A stretch of 64,000 nt of DNA, taken from assembly GCA_016868775.1 (NCBI GenBank), contig VGFT01000004.1, positions 157,375-221,374 of the forward strand, read 5' to 3'. Positions 27,373-37,463 of the stretch are shown here, in pieces; the first letter of the stretch is position 1, and each line of letters begins with the position of its first letter. The DNA is from Bacteroidota bacterium (GTDB taxonomy: Bacteria > Bacteroidota > Bacteroidia > Chitinophagales > Chitinophagaceae). The notes below the pieces were generated by a model. The model made no database searches. It saw only the letters and a list, made by a program, of their open reading frames with translations, and had not been told where the DNA came from. The translations under genes and the position numbers were made by a program.

Positions 27373-28053
27373 ATGAAATTTGGTGTGGTCGTTTTCCCCG
27401 GCTCGAATTGCGATCGGGATATGTTCGACGCGTTGTTGGTTGATCTGAAACAAGAAGTTCAATGGCTTTGGCACAAGGATGATCAGTTGACCCATTTCAC
27501 GACCGAAGATTGTCTGGTTCTCCCCGGAGGATTTTCCTACGGCGACTATTTACGATGCGGCGCCATCGCCCGGTTCAGTCCCATGATGCAACGAGTCATC
27601 GATCATGCCGAAGCCGGTGGAAAAGTATTGGGTGTTTGCAACGGTTTCCAGATTCTTTGTGAATCCAAACTATTGCCCGGGGCTCTTCTGCGCAACGCAA
27701 ACCAACAGTTCGTCTGTCGTAACGTCTATATCAGCGATTCCGAAAGAGCGGTTTATCAAATTCCGGTGGCTCATGGGGAGGGACGTTATTATGCAGACGA
27801 CCGAACGCTTGACCAGCTGGAGGCAAACGGTCAAGTCCTTTTCCGCTACTGTACCCGGGAAGGGGCCATTACGCAAACAGCCAATCCCAACGGTGCTTGC
27901 CGAAACATCGCTGGCATCCGAAACGCCCAAGGAAACGTCATTGGCATGATGCCGCATCCCGAACGGGCCAGTTCACCCTCCCTTGGAAACCTAGATGGCC
28001 GAACCCTCCTCCGGAAATGGATCTTGGAACAGGAGCCGGAGCCGGTCGGATGA
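27373..28053 (+). CDS. purQ: Phosphoribosylformylglycinamidine synthase glutaminase subunit PurQ
   Basis: PurQ hydrolyses glutamine and passes ammonia to PurL in the fourth step of purine synthesis. This class I amidotransferase has its nucleophile Cys89 in VLGVCNGFQIL and the His-Glu pair in MMPHPERAS. VVVFPGSNCDRD at the N-terminus and PGGFSYGDYLR are family signatures. The 226 residues are normal. PurQ works with separate small PurL and PurS subunits, neither of which is in this window. The tail overlaps nothing; the DsbD-alpha-like gene starts 50 bases later. Confidence 0.95.
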   Translation: MKFGVVVFPGSNCDRDMFDALLVDLKQEVQWLWHKDDQLTHFTTEDCLVLPGGFSYGDYLRCGAIARFSPMMQRVIDHAEAGGKVLGVCNGFQILCESKLLPGALLRNANQQFVCRNVYISDSERAVYQIPVAHGEGRYYADDRTLDQLEANGQVLFRYCTREGAITQTANPNGACRNIAGIRNAQGNVIGMMPHPERASSPSLGNLDGRTLLRKWILEQEPEPVG

Positions 28054-28103
28054 TTTTAACATACCCATTAGCTTTCAAATACGAAATTTGCAAAAAAAGG
28101 GAA

Positions 28104-28553
28104 ATGCGCACCTTGATCACTTCTTTGCTGCTTATTGGAACTCAATTTCTTTTTGCTCAAAATCCGATCACCTGGCAATTTCAAGCCGTGAAAACCGGTG
28201 AGTTGCAATACGACATCGTCCTCAAAGCCAGCATTCAGCCTGGCTGGCATCTTTACTCCCAGCAACAACCCGAAGATGCCATCGCAATCCCCACTTCCAT
28301 ACAATTCAACGCAAACCCCCTGCTGGTGCGGGAAAAAGGAATTCGGGAGGAGGGAAAACTGGAGAAATACAAGGACAAAACCCTGGGGGTTACTTCCTTG
28401 CAGTTCTCCAACCAAGTTAATTTCATCCAGTCCATCAAGCTAAAAGCAAAAGTCAAGACCGCTATCACCGGTGAGATCGAGTACCAGGTATGTGATGATG
28501 AGAAATGCCTGCCGCCCAAAAAGCTTCCCTTCACCATCCCCCTGAACGGATGA
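28104..28553 (+). CDS. Secreted DsbD N-terminal-domain-like protein (with redox cysteines)
   Basis: The 149-residue product has a signal peptide (LITSLLLIGTQFLFAQ) and a single immunoglobulin-like domain of the DsbD-alpha type, which accepts electrons from the membrane part of DsbD and passes them to periplasmic substrates. The redox pair is visible as Cys130 and Cys135 in YQVCDDEKCLPP. The same domain is fused to the next gene product, where both cysteines are replaced. The stop overlaps the dsbD ATG by 4 bases, so they are translated together. The ATG at 28104 is chosen because it begins the signal peptide. Confidence 0.85.
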   Translation: MRTLITSLLLIGTQFLFAQNPITWQFQAVKTGELQYDIVLKASIQPGWHLYSQQQPEDAIAIPTSIQFNANPLLVREKGIREEGKLEKYKDKTLGVTSLQFSNQVNFIQSIKLKAKVKTAITGEIEYQVCDDEKCLPPKKLPFTIPLNG

Positions 28554-30505
28554 TCCGTTGCGCTCGTCTTTTACTGCCTTGGATCTTGGTCGCCGGTATC
28601 ACCTGGCCAAGTCCAACCCTGCATGCACAATCAACCCCTTCCTCACTTCCCTGGCAAGTAAGTGCAAAAAAAACTTCGGAACAGGTATTTGAACTTCAGT
28701 TTGCCGTGGAGGTGCCTACCGGCTGGCAACTCTATGCACCCGGTCAATCAATTTTAGATATTCCCACCACGGAGATCAAATTTCCGGATAGCACCCTCCG
28801 CATCGGAAAAAAAATTAAGGTTGATCCCTCGCCCAATACCGAGAACAGTGAACTATTTGCTCAAAAGTTGTTGCTGTCAACCGGAAAAATAAGTTGGACC
28901 GTTTCCATTGAACTTCCCGGAGAATTACCGGCTCAATTATCCGGTGAACTGCTGTACACCTTCGGCAATGGCGAAGCGTTCTATCCCTCTACGGTATTTC
29001 CATTTACGGTTCATCTGGCCGGTGGAAAATCGGTGGCCTCCGTAAAATGGAATGCCATCGACATGCAGCATCCCGTTCGCGATTGCGGAGATCAAACCAA
29101 CACCGATCAATCGCTGTGGACAATCTTTCTGTTGGGCATTCTGGGTGGTTTGATCGCTTTTCTGACCCCCTGCGTGTTTCCGATGGTGCCCGTAACCGTT
29201 ACATTCTTTACCAATCGTTCTTCCACGCGTCAACAAGGAATTCTCAACGCAATCTGGTATGGCCTGTTCATCTTTTTGATCTACGTATCGATTTCCATAC
29301 CCTTTCACTTGGCAGGCAGCGGAGTCGATGAAAACATCTTCAACAACCTGTCCACCAACGTCTGGCTCAACCTGCTGTTCTTTGGAATCTTTATTGTCTT
29401 TGCCCTTTCCTTCTTCGGACTCTTTGAGATCGGATTGCCTGCCGGATTGGCCAACCGAATGGATGCTCGCTCCGGGTTGGGGAATTTAGGCGGAATCTTT
29501 TTCATGGCCCTTACGCTGGCTATTGTATCCTTTTCCTGCACCGGACCCATTCTCGGAACCTTGTTGGTAGGAGTTGCCGATCAGGGTGCATGGCCGCTGA
29601 CTTACGGTGCCGCAGGATTTGGTCTGGCCCTCGGCTTACCCTTTGCCCTTTTTGCGCTGTTCCCGGGCTGGCTGCAGCGATTGCCCCGCTCGGGTACGTG
29701 GATGACCGATGTAAAAGTGGTACTCGGATTCATTGAACTGGCACTTGCGGTGAAGTTTTTTTCCAATGCCGATCTGGTAGAGCAATGGGGACTCATGAAG
29801 CGGGAATTATTCTTGAGCATCTGGGTCCTGCTGGGTGCAGGGATCGTTTTGTATCTGCTGGGCTGGCTCCGGTTTGGTCAACCGCCCGTTCGAAACTGGT
29901 CGATCACCCGAATCGCTTTTATCGGATTTTTCGTTGGCATCACCGGGTATTTGGCAAGCGGACTTGGCTGTTCCCCTCGCTCGGAATTGGACTGGATCAG
30001 CGGTTTTCCGCCTCCAGGGGCATATAGTTTTTGTCCCGCTGAAAAAATTACCAAAGACCGACTGGAACCCATTAAAAATAACCTCGACTCGGCACGTTCG
30101 CTGGCCCAAGCGCGGAACAAACCCATCCTGATCGATTTCACCGGCTGGGCCTGCGTCAATTGCCGAAGAATGGAAGAAAAGGTTTGGATCGACCCAGCGG
30201 TAAGCCGCTTGATGCGCGATTCCTTTGTAGTGGTATCGCTGTATGTTGACGATCGCAGAAAGCTTCCCCTTTCCGAACAGCGCGTGGAAAAAATGAAAGA
30301 TGGACACGAGAAAAAGATCCTCACGGTGGGTGATCAATGGGCGGCTTTTCAAATTGCCAATTTTGGGGCAACGGCACAGCCGCAATACGCCATAATTGAT
30401 GCCACAGGCAAAGCACTCACCCGAACAAAATTCTATACCCCCGATGCACAGGAATTCCGAAGCTGGCTCGAATGTGGCATCGAGGCATTTGCGGAAAGAA
30501 AATAG
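28550..30505 (+). CDS. dsbD: Thiol:disulfide interchange protein DsbD
   Basis: DsbD carries electrons from cytoplasmic thioredoxin to the periplasm. The 651-residue protein has a signal peptide, an N-terminal DsbD-alpha-like domain (about 30-160), a membrane core with eight hydrophobic segments and conserved cysteines 208 (LTPCVFPMVP) and 330 (FSCTGPILG), and a C-terminal thioredoxin-like domain with CVNC at 535-538. The N-terminal domain has lost its redox pair: Gly139 and Phe144 stand where the upstream stand-alone protein has Cys130 and Cys135. Two further cysteines lie in a predicted periplasmic loop (GLGCSP and SFCPAEK). It ends 6 bases from the convergent sigma factor gene. Confidence 0.93.
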   Translation: MIRCARLLLPWILVAGITWPSPTLHAQSTPSSLPWQVSAKKTSEQVFELQFAVEVPTGWQLYAPGQSILDIPTTEIKFPDSTLRIGKKIKVDPSPNTENSELFAQKLLLSTGKISWTVSIELPGELPAQLSGELLYTFGNGEAFYPSTVFPFTVHLAGGKSVASVKWNAIDMQHPVRDCGDQTNTDQSLWTIFLLGILGGLIAFLTPCVFPMVPVTVTFFTNRSSTRQQGILNAIWYGLFIFLIYVSISIPFHLAGSGVDENIFNNLSTNVWLNLLFFGIFIVFALSFFGLFEIGLPAGLANRMDARSGLGNLGGIFFMALTLAIVSFSCTGPILGTLLVGVADQGAWPLTYGAAGFGLALGLPFALFALFPGWLQRLPRSGTWMTDVKVVLGFIELALAVKFFSNADLVEQWGLMKRELFLSIWVLLGAGIVLYLLGWLRFGQPPVRNWSITRIAFIGFFVGITGYLASGLGCSPRSELDWISGFPPPGAYSFCPAEKITKDRLEPIKNNLDSARSLAQARNKPILIDFTGWACVNCRRMEEKVWIDPAVSRLMRDSFVVVSLYVDDRRKLPLSEQRVEKMKDGHEKKILTVGDQWAAFQIANFGATAQPQYAIIDATGKALTRTKFYTPDAQEFRSWLECGIEAFAERK

Positions 30506-30511
30506 GTAGAC

Positions 30512-31093
30512 CTACAGCGAGATCTGACGCTGCGTCATCATCTTACGCAGGTTGATCAGCCCGTAGCGCATCCGGCCCAGTGCCGTATTGATGCTGCAAT
30601 TGGTAAGCTCCGCGATCTGCTTGAAACTCATATCGGCAAAATGACGCAGAATGATAACCTCCCGCTGGTCGGCCGGCAGTTGATCCAACAAATGGCGTAC
30701 CCGGTCGTGGCTTTGGTTGCGAACCATTCTGTCCTCGCTCGATTCTTCCGAAAAATTCAAGACCTCAAACAAGTCCTGATTCTCTCCGGTTTTGATGGTG
30801 GGGGTACGCTTCAGTTTGCGAAAATGATCCACACAAAGATTCCGGGCAATGCGCATGGCCCAAGGCAGAAACTTTCCTTCTTCCGCATAGCGCCTGCTGC
30901 GCAACGTGTCGATGATGCGTATGAATGTTTCCTGTAAAATGTCCTCGGCCAAGTACTCATCCTTGACCAAAAACTTGATCGAGGTGTAGATGCGGTTTTT
31001 GTGTCGCAGGACCAGGGTTTCCAACGCAGCCGACTCTCCTTGTTGAAAGGAGCAGATCAATTCATAATCTGAAAGTGAGGAGGTTCCACGCAT
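30512..31093 (-). CDS. ECF-type RNA polymerase sigma factor
   Basis: This 193-residue sigma-70 family protein has region 2 at about residues 22-95 (EDILQETFIRIIDTL, FLPWAMRIARNLCVDHFRK) and region 4 at about 130-185 (LPADQREVIILRHFADMSFKQIAELTNCSINTALGR, a helix-turn-helix). Both are complete. The linker between them holds an acidic stretch. No anti-sigma factor gene is adjacent, since both neighbours are on the opposite strand; this makes the control of its activity unclear. The upstream 194-base gap to the divergent uvrA-like gene is AT-rich and has no TAnnTTTG box on the minus strand. Confidence 0.92.
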   Translation of the reverse strand: MRGTSSLSDYELICSFQQGESAALETLVLRHKNRIYTSIKFLVKDEYLAEDILQETFIRIIDTLRSRRYAEEGKFLPWAMRIARNLCVDHFRKLKRTPTIKTGENQDLFEVLNFSEESSEDRMVRNQSHDRVRHLLDQLPADQREVIILRHFADMSFKQIAELTNCSINTALGRMRYGLINLRKMMTQRQISL

Positions 31094-31287
31094 AACTTCT
31101 GCCTTTTTGGGTGACCAATAAATGAATAGGCGTAGAAGTCAGACGATAAGCGCGTGGTTTAGTTGATGACTAAAAATATATCTAATTTTTCAAGCAGACC
31201 AATATTTTTCACAACTCCCTCGCCAATAATTTGTTAAGGTGACAGGTCTTCATACGTAGATCTCCGCTGTACCTTTGTTCTCCCCCT
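31094..31287. other. Divergent intergenic region between sigma factor and uvrA-like gene
   Basis: The 194 bases are AT-rich, particularly 31165-31235. The only recognisable element is TACCTTTG at 31270-31277 facing uvrA. No hairpin or consensus promoter for the sigma factor gene was found. Confidence 0.4.
31270..31277 (+). promoter_or_regulatory. TAnnTTTG -7 box before uvrA paralogue
   Basis: TACCTTTG ends 10 bases before the ATG. The following TTCTCCCCCT resembles the TTCCCC stretch after the matching box of the second uvrA gene at 51324. Confidence 0.5.
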
Positions 31288-34125
31288 ATGCCCCCCTCCA
31301 GAAAAAAATCCCTGTCCACGACGGTTCATGAATCTGGCGACAAACCCATTCAGATACGAGGGGCCCGGGTACATAATTTGCGATCGGTCGACGTGGATAT
31401 ACCCCGTAAAAAACTGGTAGTGGTTACCGGGGTATCGGGTTCAGGGAAATCTTCCCTGACCATGGACACCGTTTTTGCGGAGGGACAACGCAAGTACGCG
31501 GAAAGCCTGAGCGCATACGCGCGTCAATTTCTGAACCGGATGAACAAGCCCGAGGTAGATGATATAAAAGGACTCTGTCCCGCTATCGCCATCGAGCAAA
31601 AAGTGATCACCCGTACGCCGCGCAGTACCGTGGGCAGTTCCACTGAGATCTATGATTACCTCCGCTTGCTCTATGCCCGTATCGGCCGTACCATCTCGCC
31701 TGTTTCCGGAAAAGAGGTAACGAAGCAAGACGTGGCCGATGTGGTCGACTTCCTGAAAAAATTACCCGGCGGGGAAAAGATCTTTTTACTGACCGAGATC
31801 AAACTGACCCGCGCAAGAAGTTTAGCCGAAGAATTGAATATTCTGATCCAAAAAGGATTTGCCCGCTTTGGAGTCCAACCCAACGACAAGAAACAACCCT
31901 TTACCGTTTACAACCTCGATTCGTTTTTGGAACTTTCAGCAGCCGAACAAAAAAAGCAAGCCGCTTCGGCGACGCTGTATCTGCTGGTCGATCGACTCGT
32001 TACCGGAAATTGGGAGGAAGATGATCTGCACCGGGTGGCAGATTCAGTCGGCACGGCCTTCACGGAAGGAGAGGGACGCATGTATGTGCGCATAGGAGAG
32101 CAGCGCTGGGAAAGTTTTCATAACCGATTGGAAGCAGACGGACTGATCTTTGAGGATCCTGTTCCCTATCTTTTTTCCTTCAATCATCCGTTCGGAGCCT
32201 GTCCCACCTGCGAAGGTTATTCCCAGGTGCTCGGCATCGATTCGGAGAAAGTGATTCCCGATACCCGTCTCAGTGTGTACGACGGCGCCGTGGCCCCTTG
32301 GCGCGGCGAAAAATTGGATTGGTGGCGACAACAATTCATCAAACGTGCCAAGTCCGTTGACTTCCCCATCCATCGCCCCATCGCGGATCTTACCGACAAA
32401 CAATTGAAAACCCTCTGGAGCGGTATCGATGGCATCGGCATCGATGATTTTTTTGCCGATGTCGAGTCGCAGCTCTACAAAGTACAATTTCGTGTTTTAT
32501 TGAGTCGGTACCGAGGACGTACTCTTTGTCCCGATTGCCAGGGAACCCGCTTGCGCAAAGAAGCCGGATACATTCGTATCGGAGGCTATTCGATCGGAGA
32601 AGTTTGTGCCTGGCCGGTAGATCGGTTGGCCGATTGGATGCGCTCGTTATCAACTTCCCTTCGCGGAGCGGAAAACGTAATAGCCAAGCGGTTGCTCATC
32701 GAACTGAATAATCGGTTGGGTACGCTTCAGAAAGTGGGACTCGGATACCTCACCCTCGATCGCCTGGCAAACTCGCTTAGTGGCGGCGAAAGTCAGCGCA
32801 TCCAACTTACCCGTAACCTGGGAAGCAACCTCACCCGCTCTCTTTATATACTGGATGAGCCTTCCATCGGGTTGCATCCAAGAGATACGGATAACCTCAT
32901 TCGGGTGTTGGAGGAACTGCGTGCATTGGGAAATACCGTTGTGGTGGTGGAGCACGATGAGCAAATGATGCGCCGAGCCGATCACATCATTGATATGGGA
33001 CCGCTGGCAGCGCATTTAGGCGGACAAGTGATTGCACAAGGCAATGCCGAATCGATCATGCAACAGCCGCAAAGTCTTACCGGCAAATACCTCGGCGGGG
33101 CGCTTCGTATACGGCAAAAAACAGTTCCCCGTACCTGGAACCGATCGATCCAAGTGCTCGGTGCATCCCAGCACAACCTCAAAAATATTGACGTAGAGAT
33201 TCCACTGGGTGTGCTCACCGTGATCTGTGGCGTGAGTGGCAGCGGAAAAACTACCCTGGTTAAAAAAATTCTCCATCCGGCCTTGCTCAAAGAGTTGGGG
33301 GAAGCGACGGAGAAACCAGGACTTCACCGGCAATTGAAAGGCGACTTGCAGTCGATCCAACAAGTGGAGCTGGTCGATCAAAACCCCATCGGAAAATCCT
33401 CCCGTAGCAACCCCGTTACATATATTAAGGCATATGATACAATTCGGGATCTGTATGCAGAACAACCGGCCTCTGTTCGACAAGGCTTCACCGCCCGTCA
33501 TTTTTCCTTCAATGTCGATGGGGGCCGCTGTGATACCTGTCAGGGAGAAGGCGAGCAAATCGTGGAGATGCAATTCCTGGCGGATGTACACTTGGTCTGC
33601 GAATCCTGTGGTGGCAAACGATTCAAGCTCGAGGTGCTGGATGTTACGTACAAGGAGAAAAATATTTATGAGGTGCTGGATATGTCGGTCGACGAGGCAC
33701 TGGATTTCTTTTCAACGGAAAAACCCATCTTGAAGGCCATTCAGCCGTTGGCGTCGGTGGGACTGGGCTACATCAAACTGGGTCAGTCGGCTAATACCCT
33801 TTCCGGTGGCGAGGCCCAGCGGGTCAAACTGGCGTCTTTTTTAGCAAAGAGCCGAGGCCAACAGCAGGGGTTGTTCATTTTTGACGAACCTACGACCGGA
33901 CTTCATTTTCATGACATTGAAAAATTACTGGGGGCTTTTGAGGCCTTGATCGAGCAAGGTCATACTGTATTGGTTATTGAGCACAACACCGATGTCATTC
34001 GCTCAGCCGATTGGGTGATTGAACTGGGACCTGAGGCGGGTGATGCCGGAGGGGATTTGGTTTTTGCAGGAAAGCCTTCCGAACTCAAGCGAAGCCGCAG
34101 GAGTCGAACCGCACCATTTCTTTAA
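31288..34125 (+). CDS. UvrA paralogue (excinuclease ABC subunit A family)
   Basis: This 945-residue protein has two ABC ATPase modules: Walker [10 protein letters not shown] near residue 51 and GVSGSGKTT near 650, signatures LSGGESQR and LSGGEAQR, and Walker [12 protein letters not shown] and [11 protein letters not shown]. Zinc-module cysteine pairs are present (CPTCEG, CPDCQG, CDTCQG, CESCGG). The DNA-damage recognition insert is there but the [13 protein letters not shown] region differs from canonical UvrA, which has IEQKTTNKNPRST-like sequence. A second, more canonical uvrA lies at 51338 in this window, so this is probably a divergent paralogue of the UvrA2 kind; its role may be accessory repair or drug tolerance. 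Its stop overlaps the glyA stop on the other strand. Confidence 0.92.
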   Translation: MPPSRKKSLSTTVHESGDKPIQIRGARVHNLRSVDVDIPRKKLVVVTGVSGSGKSSLTMDTVFAEGQRKYAESLSAYARQFLNRMNKPEVDDIKGLCPAIAIEQKVITRTPRSTVGSSTEIYDYLRLLYARIGRTISPVSGKEVTKQDVADVVDFLKKLPGGEKIFLLTEIKLTRARSLAEELNILIQKGFARFGVQPNDKKQPFTVYNLDSFLELSAAEQKKQAASATLYLLVDRLVTGNWEEDDLHRVADSVGTAFTEGEGRMYVRIGEQRWESFHNRLEADGLIFEDPVPYLFSFNHPFGACPTCEGYSQVLGIDSEKVIPDTRLSVYDGAVAPWRGEKLDWWRQQFIKRAKSVDFPIHRPIADLTDKQLKTLWSGIDGIGIDDFFADVESQLYKVQFRVLLSRYRGRTLCPDCQGTRLRKEAGYIRIGGYSIGEVCAWPVDRLADWMRSLSTSLRGAENVIAKRLLIELNNRLGTLQKVGLGYLTLDRLANSLSGGESQRIQLTRNLGSNLTRSLYILDEPSIGLHPRDTDNLIRVLEELRALGNTVVVVEHDEQMMRRADHIIDMGPLAAHLGGQVIAQGNAESIMQQPQSLTGKYLGGALRIRQKTVPRTWNRSIQVLGASQHNLKNIDVEIPLGVLTVICGVSGSGKTTLVKKILHPALLKELGEATEKPGLHRQLKGDLQSIQQVELVDQNPIGKSSRSNPVTYIKAYDTIRDLYAEQPASVRQGFTARHFSFNVDGGRCDTCQGEGEQIVEMQFLADVHLVCESCGGKRFKLEVLDVTYKEKNIYEVLDMSVDEALDFFSTEKPILKAIQPLASVGLGYIKLGQSANTLSGGEAQRVKLASFLAKSRGQQQGLFIFDEPTTGLHFHDIEKLLGAFEALIEQGHTVLVIEHNTDVIRSADWVIELGPEAGDAGGDLVFAGKPSELKRSRRSRTAPFL

Positions 34126-35417
34126 TTCGCACTGGTCTGGGGCAATTCCGGATACAACGGATACGCCTGCATTAACTCCATCACAGATGCCTTTACGTGG
34201 TCGATCGTTATTTGATCATCCGCATTTTTTAGGACGGTGTCGATGAGTTCCACGATGGTGAGCATTTGTGCTTCTTTGAGTCCACGTGTGGTAATGGCCG
34301 GAACCCCCACCCGAATACCCGAGGTTACAAAGGGAGATTTATCGTCGTAGGGCACGGAATTTTTATTCAAGGTGATGTGTGCTCGGTCGAGCGATTCCTG
34401 TGCTTTTTTTCCGGTGATGCCCTTATTGCGCAGGTCGATGAGCATGAGGTGATTCTCCGTGCCTCCGCTGATGAGTTGATAGCCGCGGTCAACAAACCCC
34501 TTGGCCATGGCTTGTGCATTGGCGATGATCTGTTGGCCATAAGCCTTGAAATCGTTGGAGAGGATCTCTCCGAAAGCAACGGCCTTGGCAGCGATAACAT
34601 GTTCCAGCGGACCTCCCTGCATTCCTGGAAAGACGGCCAGGTCGAGCAGCGAACTCATCAGGCGAATATTTCCTTTGGGATCTTTATGGCCGAACGGATT
34701 TTCAAAGTCGTTGCGCATGGCGATGATGCCACCTCGCGGGCCGCGCAAGGTTTTGTGTGTGGTGGAGGTAACGAGGTGACAATGATCGAACGGATCATTC
34801 AATAATCCGGCGGCGATCAGTCCGGCCGGATGGGCGATATCCGCCAGTAGCAGCGCGCCGATCTCATCGGCTACCGCGCGAATGCGGGCATAATCCCAAT
34901 CGCGGCTGTACGCAGAAGCGCCGCAAATGATCATCTTGGGTTTTTCTTTTCGCGCGGTGGCTTCCAATTGTGCATAATCAATCAAACCGGTTTCCTGGTC
35001 CACTCCGTAGAAGAATGCTTGATAGGTTTTGCCACTGAAGTTAGCGGGACTACCATGGGTGAGGTGTCCGCCCATGCTTAGGTCCAATCCCAGGATCTTA
35101 TCTCCGGGTTTGAGGCAGGCCATAAACACTGCGGTATTCGCCTGCGCGCCGCTGTGCGGTTGAACATTTGCCCAACTGCACCGAAAAATTTCTTTGAGTC
35201 GGTCGATGGCCAAGGTTTCCAGTTCATCAATTACTTCGCAACCGCCGTAGTAGCGTTTTCCCGGATATCCTTCGGCATATTTATTCGTGGCTACCGATCC
35301 CATTGCTTGCATCACGGCCAGCGAAGTGAAATTTTCAGAGGCGATCAGTTCAATTCCTTCACTTTGGCGTTTCAACTCTTTTTGGAGTAGGTCGAAAACT
35401 CGGGTGTCATTTTGCAT
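34122..35417 (-). CDS. glyA: Serine hydroxymethyltransferase GlyA
   Basis: GlyA interconverts serine and glycine and loads tetrahydrofolate with a one-carbon unit. The PLP lysine is Lys222 in [26 protein letters not shown] and [14 protein letters not shown] near the N-terminus and the [10 protein letters not shown] and [13 protein letters not shown] motifs are all standard. The 431 residues are normal. The ATG at 35417 ([10 protein letters not shown]) is preferred to an in-frame codon at 35450. A minus-strand TATTTTTG box lies only 4 bases upstream of that ATG. The gene is convergent with the uvrA paralogue, with the stop codons overlapping by 4 bases. Confidence 0.96.
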   Translation of the reverse strand: MQNDTRVFDLLQKELKRQSEGIELIASENFTSLAVMQAMGSVATNKYAEGYPGKRYYGGCEVIDELETLAIDRLKEIFRCSWANVQPHSGAQANTAVFMACLKPGDKILGLDLSMGGHLTHGSPANFSGKTYQAFFYGVDQETGLIDYAQLEATARKEKPKMIICGASAYSRDWDYARIRAVADEIGALLLADIAHPAGLIAAGLLNDPFDHCHLVTSTTHKTLRGPRGGIIAMRNDFENPFGHKDPKGNIRLMSSLLDLAVFPGMQGGPLEHVIAAKAVAFGEILSNDFKAYGQQIIANAQAMAKGFVDRGYQLISGGTENHLMLIDLRNKGITGKKAQESLDRAHITLNKNSVPYDDKSPFVTSGIRVGVPAITTRGLKEAQMLTIVELIDTVLKNADDQITIDHVKASVMELMQAYPLYPELPQTSAN

Positions 35418-35421
35418 GGCA

Positions 35422-35429
35422 CAAAAATA
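35422..35429 (-). promoter_or_regulatory. TAnnTTTG -7 box before glyA
   Basis: The minus strand reads TATTTTTG, identical to the metG box, ending 4 bases before the ATG. A transcript from it would have almost no leader. No TTG at -33. Confidence 0.45.
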
Positions 35430-35502
35430 CGGTTTGGGAGCGGTGACCATTCTGTTACAGAAGGGATGTTAAAAAAACATAGCTTTGAGCGGATTTTTCT
35501 GT

Positions 35503-36492
35503 ATGAAAGCCATCATCCCCGTTGCCGGGGCGGGTACTAAACTTCGCCCCCACAGTTACACCCAGCCCAAGGCCCTTATTCCCCTGGCCGGGAAAACCAT
35601 CCTCAGCATCATTGTAGATCAGCTGCGGGAGGCGGGCATCACTGATTTCATCTTTATTGTTGGATATTTTGGGAAGAAAATAGAGGATTACGTTCGACAA
35701 CTATATCCTGACTTGCAGGTGTCTTTTGTGCATCAGACCGATCGGCAGGGGGTAGGGCATGCAATTCAGCTCACCCGAGATCAGGTGGGTACTGACGAGG
35801 TCTTTGTGGTGCTGGGCGATACCATTTGTGAGTTTGACATAGAGTCGGTTCTCCAAAGTCCTTACTCGATGGTTGGGCTTCGAAAAGTGGATGATCCCCG
35901 TGAATTTGGGGTGGCCGAGATCGATGAGCAGGGAAAGTTGTTGCACTTGGTAGAGAAGCCAAATATTCCAACCTCCAATTTGGCATTGGTAGGGGTCTAT
36001 AAGATCCTCGAAACCGCGTTGCTGTTTGACTGCTTACAGAAAAACATTCAGGCGGGCGTTCAAAGTCGAGGGGAATTCAGTTTAACCGATGCCTTGGAAT
36101 GTATGATCGCTGCTGGCGCCGACCTACGTTCTTTTCGAGTAGAAAACTGGTTCGATTGTGGAAGGAAGGAAACCTTGCTGGAATCCAACCAGCTTCTGCT
36201 TAAAAAATTTGCGCCCGCGGAACCCATCAATCCTTATGAGAATTGTGTGCTCATTCCTCCTGTAAGCATTGGGCAAGGATGTACGATTCAAAATTCGATC
36301 ATTGGCCCCCATGTGGCCATCGGCGATCACAGTGTGGTGGAACAGTGTATCGTTGAAAACTCCATCATTGGCTCTTATGCCCGGTTGAGTGATATTGTGC
36401 TTAGCGATTCATTGATTGGCAGCGATACACAATTGAAAGGCGAATCTCGTTCCCTTAATATTGGCGACAACACCAGCATCGACCTGGGTTGA
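35503..36492 (+). CDS. Sugar-1-phosphate nucleotidyltransferase with left-handed beta-helix domain
   Basis: The 329-residue protein starts with a nucleotidyltransferase domain: IIPVAGAGTKLRPHSYTQPKAL contains the G-x-G-T-(K/R)-x-R-P loop, and VVLGDTICEF supplies the metal-binding aspartate. A C-terminal hexapeptide-repeat helix starts near residue 250 (SIGQGCTIQNSIIG, and so on). This two-domain layout is that of RfbA/StrD/GlmU-like enzymes, which make dTDP- or UDP-sugars; substrate is not determined, though dTDP-glucose synthesis is plausible. The ATG at 35503 (MKAIIPVAG) is chosen over 35485. The next gene starts within 12 bases. Confidence 0.85.
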   Translation: MKAIIPVAGAGTKLRPHSYTQPKALIPLAGKTILSIIVDQLREAGITDFIFIVGYFGKKIEDYVRQLYPDLQVSFVHQTDRQGVGHAIQLTRDQVGTDEVFVVLGDTICEFDIESVLQSPYSMVGLRKVDDPREFGVAEIDEQGKLLHLVEKPNIPTSNLALVGVYKILETALLFDCLQKNIQAGVQSRGEFSLTDALECMIAAGADLRSFRVENWFDCGRKETLLESNQLLLKKFAPAEPINPYENCVLIPPVSIGQGCTIQNSIIGPHVAIGDHSVVEQCIVENSIIGSYARLSDIVLSDSLIGSDTQLKGESRSLNIGDNTSIDLG

Positions 36493-36503
36493 AAACATTT
36501 TAC

Positions 36504-37463
36504 ATGCGACCCGATTTTTCCACCAACCGGATCTGTCAACTGCTCGGGATTACCTATCCGATCATACAAGCAGGAATGATCTGGGCCAGCGGATGGCGGT
36601 TGGCTAGTGCCGTTAGCAATGCCGGCGGGTTGGGTATACTGGGTGCGGGCTCCATGTATCCCGACGTATTGCGGGAACATATCCAGAAATGCAAACAGGC
36701 CACCGATAAACCTTTTGCCGTAAACCTGCCACTGCTCTATGTCGATATTGAAAAGCATATTGAGATCATACTGGAAAATCAGGTACCAATTGTTTTTACC
36801 TCAGCCGGTTCGCCGCGGACGTGGACGCCGATGCTTAAAGAAAAAGGAATAAAAGTCATTCACGTCGTTTCCTCTGCCGCGTTTGCCCAAAAGGCCGAGG
36901 CGGCCGGTTGCGATGCCGTGGTGGCGGAGGGGTATGAAGCCGGTGGACACAACGGGCGGGAGCAAACCACCACGATGGTCTTGATTCCGCAGGTAACGCG
37001 TGCCGTTTCTATTCCGGTGATTGCGGCTGGTGGTATAGCAACCGGCGAACAACTATTGGCAGCGATGGCTCTGGGGGCCTGCGGGGTACAACTCGGAACG
37101 CGGTTTGTTGCCAGTGAGGAATCTTCTGCGCATCCGGATTTTAAGAAAATAGTGATTCAATCAAACGAAGGCGATACACAACTCGTGATGCATAAGCTGG
37201 TACCCGTGCGCTTGCTGAAAAATGATTTTTATCGACGCATTGAAGAAGCGGAGTCCAGAGGAGCTTCGGCAGAAGAGCTTAAAGAGATCCTGGGCCGTGC
37301 CCGGGCTAAAAGAGGAATGTTTGAAGGGGATTTGCAGGAGGGGGAATTGGAGATCGGACAAGCAGCTTCGCTGTTGGATGATATTTTACCTGCGGCCACG
37401 ATCGTGCAGAACCTGCTTCGTGATTATGCGCGTCGGCTAGCCGAACTGTCGTCTGAAGATTGA
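36504..37463 (+). CDS. Nitronate monooxygenase / FabK-like flavoprotein
   Basis: This 319-residue TIM-barrel FMN protein belongs to the 2-nitropropane dioxygenase family. Visible features are YPIIQAGMIWASGW near the N-terminus, SNAGGLGILGAG, EGYEAGGHNG with the candidate catalytic histidine, AAGGIATGEQLLAAMALGACGVQLGTRF for FMN phosphate binding. Members oxidise nitronates or, as FabK, act as enoyl-ACP reductase; the sequence alone does not separate these. A TTG at 36489 would overlap the upstream stop by 4 bases; the ATG at 36504 is chosen. It ends exactly where the convergent ABC permease gene ends, with no gap. Confidence 0.87.
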   Translation: MRPDFSTNRICQLLGITYPIIQAGMIWASGWRLASAVSNAGGLGILGAGSMYPDVLREHIQKCKQATDKPFAVNLPLLYVDIEKHIEIILENQVPIVFTSAGSPRTWTPMLKEKGIKVIHVVSSAAFAQKAEAAGCDAVVAEGYEAGGHNGREQTTTMVLIPQVTRAVSIPVIAAGGIATGEQLLAAMALGACGVQLGTRFVASEESSAHPDFKKIVIQSNEGDTQLVMHKLVPVRLLKNDFYRRIEEAESRGASAEELKEILGRARAKRGMFEGDLQEGELEIGQAASLLDDILPAATIVQNLLRDYARRLAELSSED

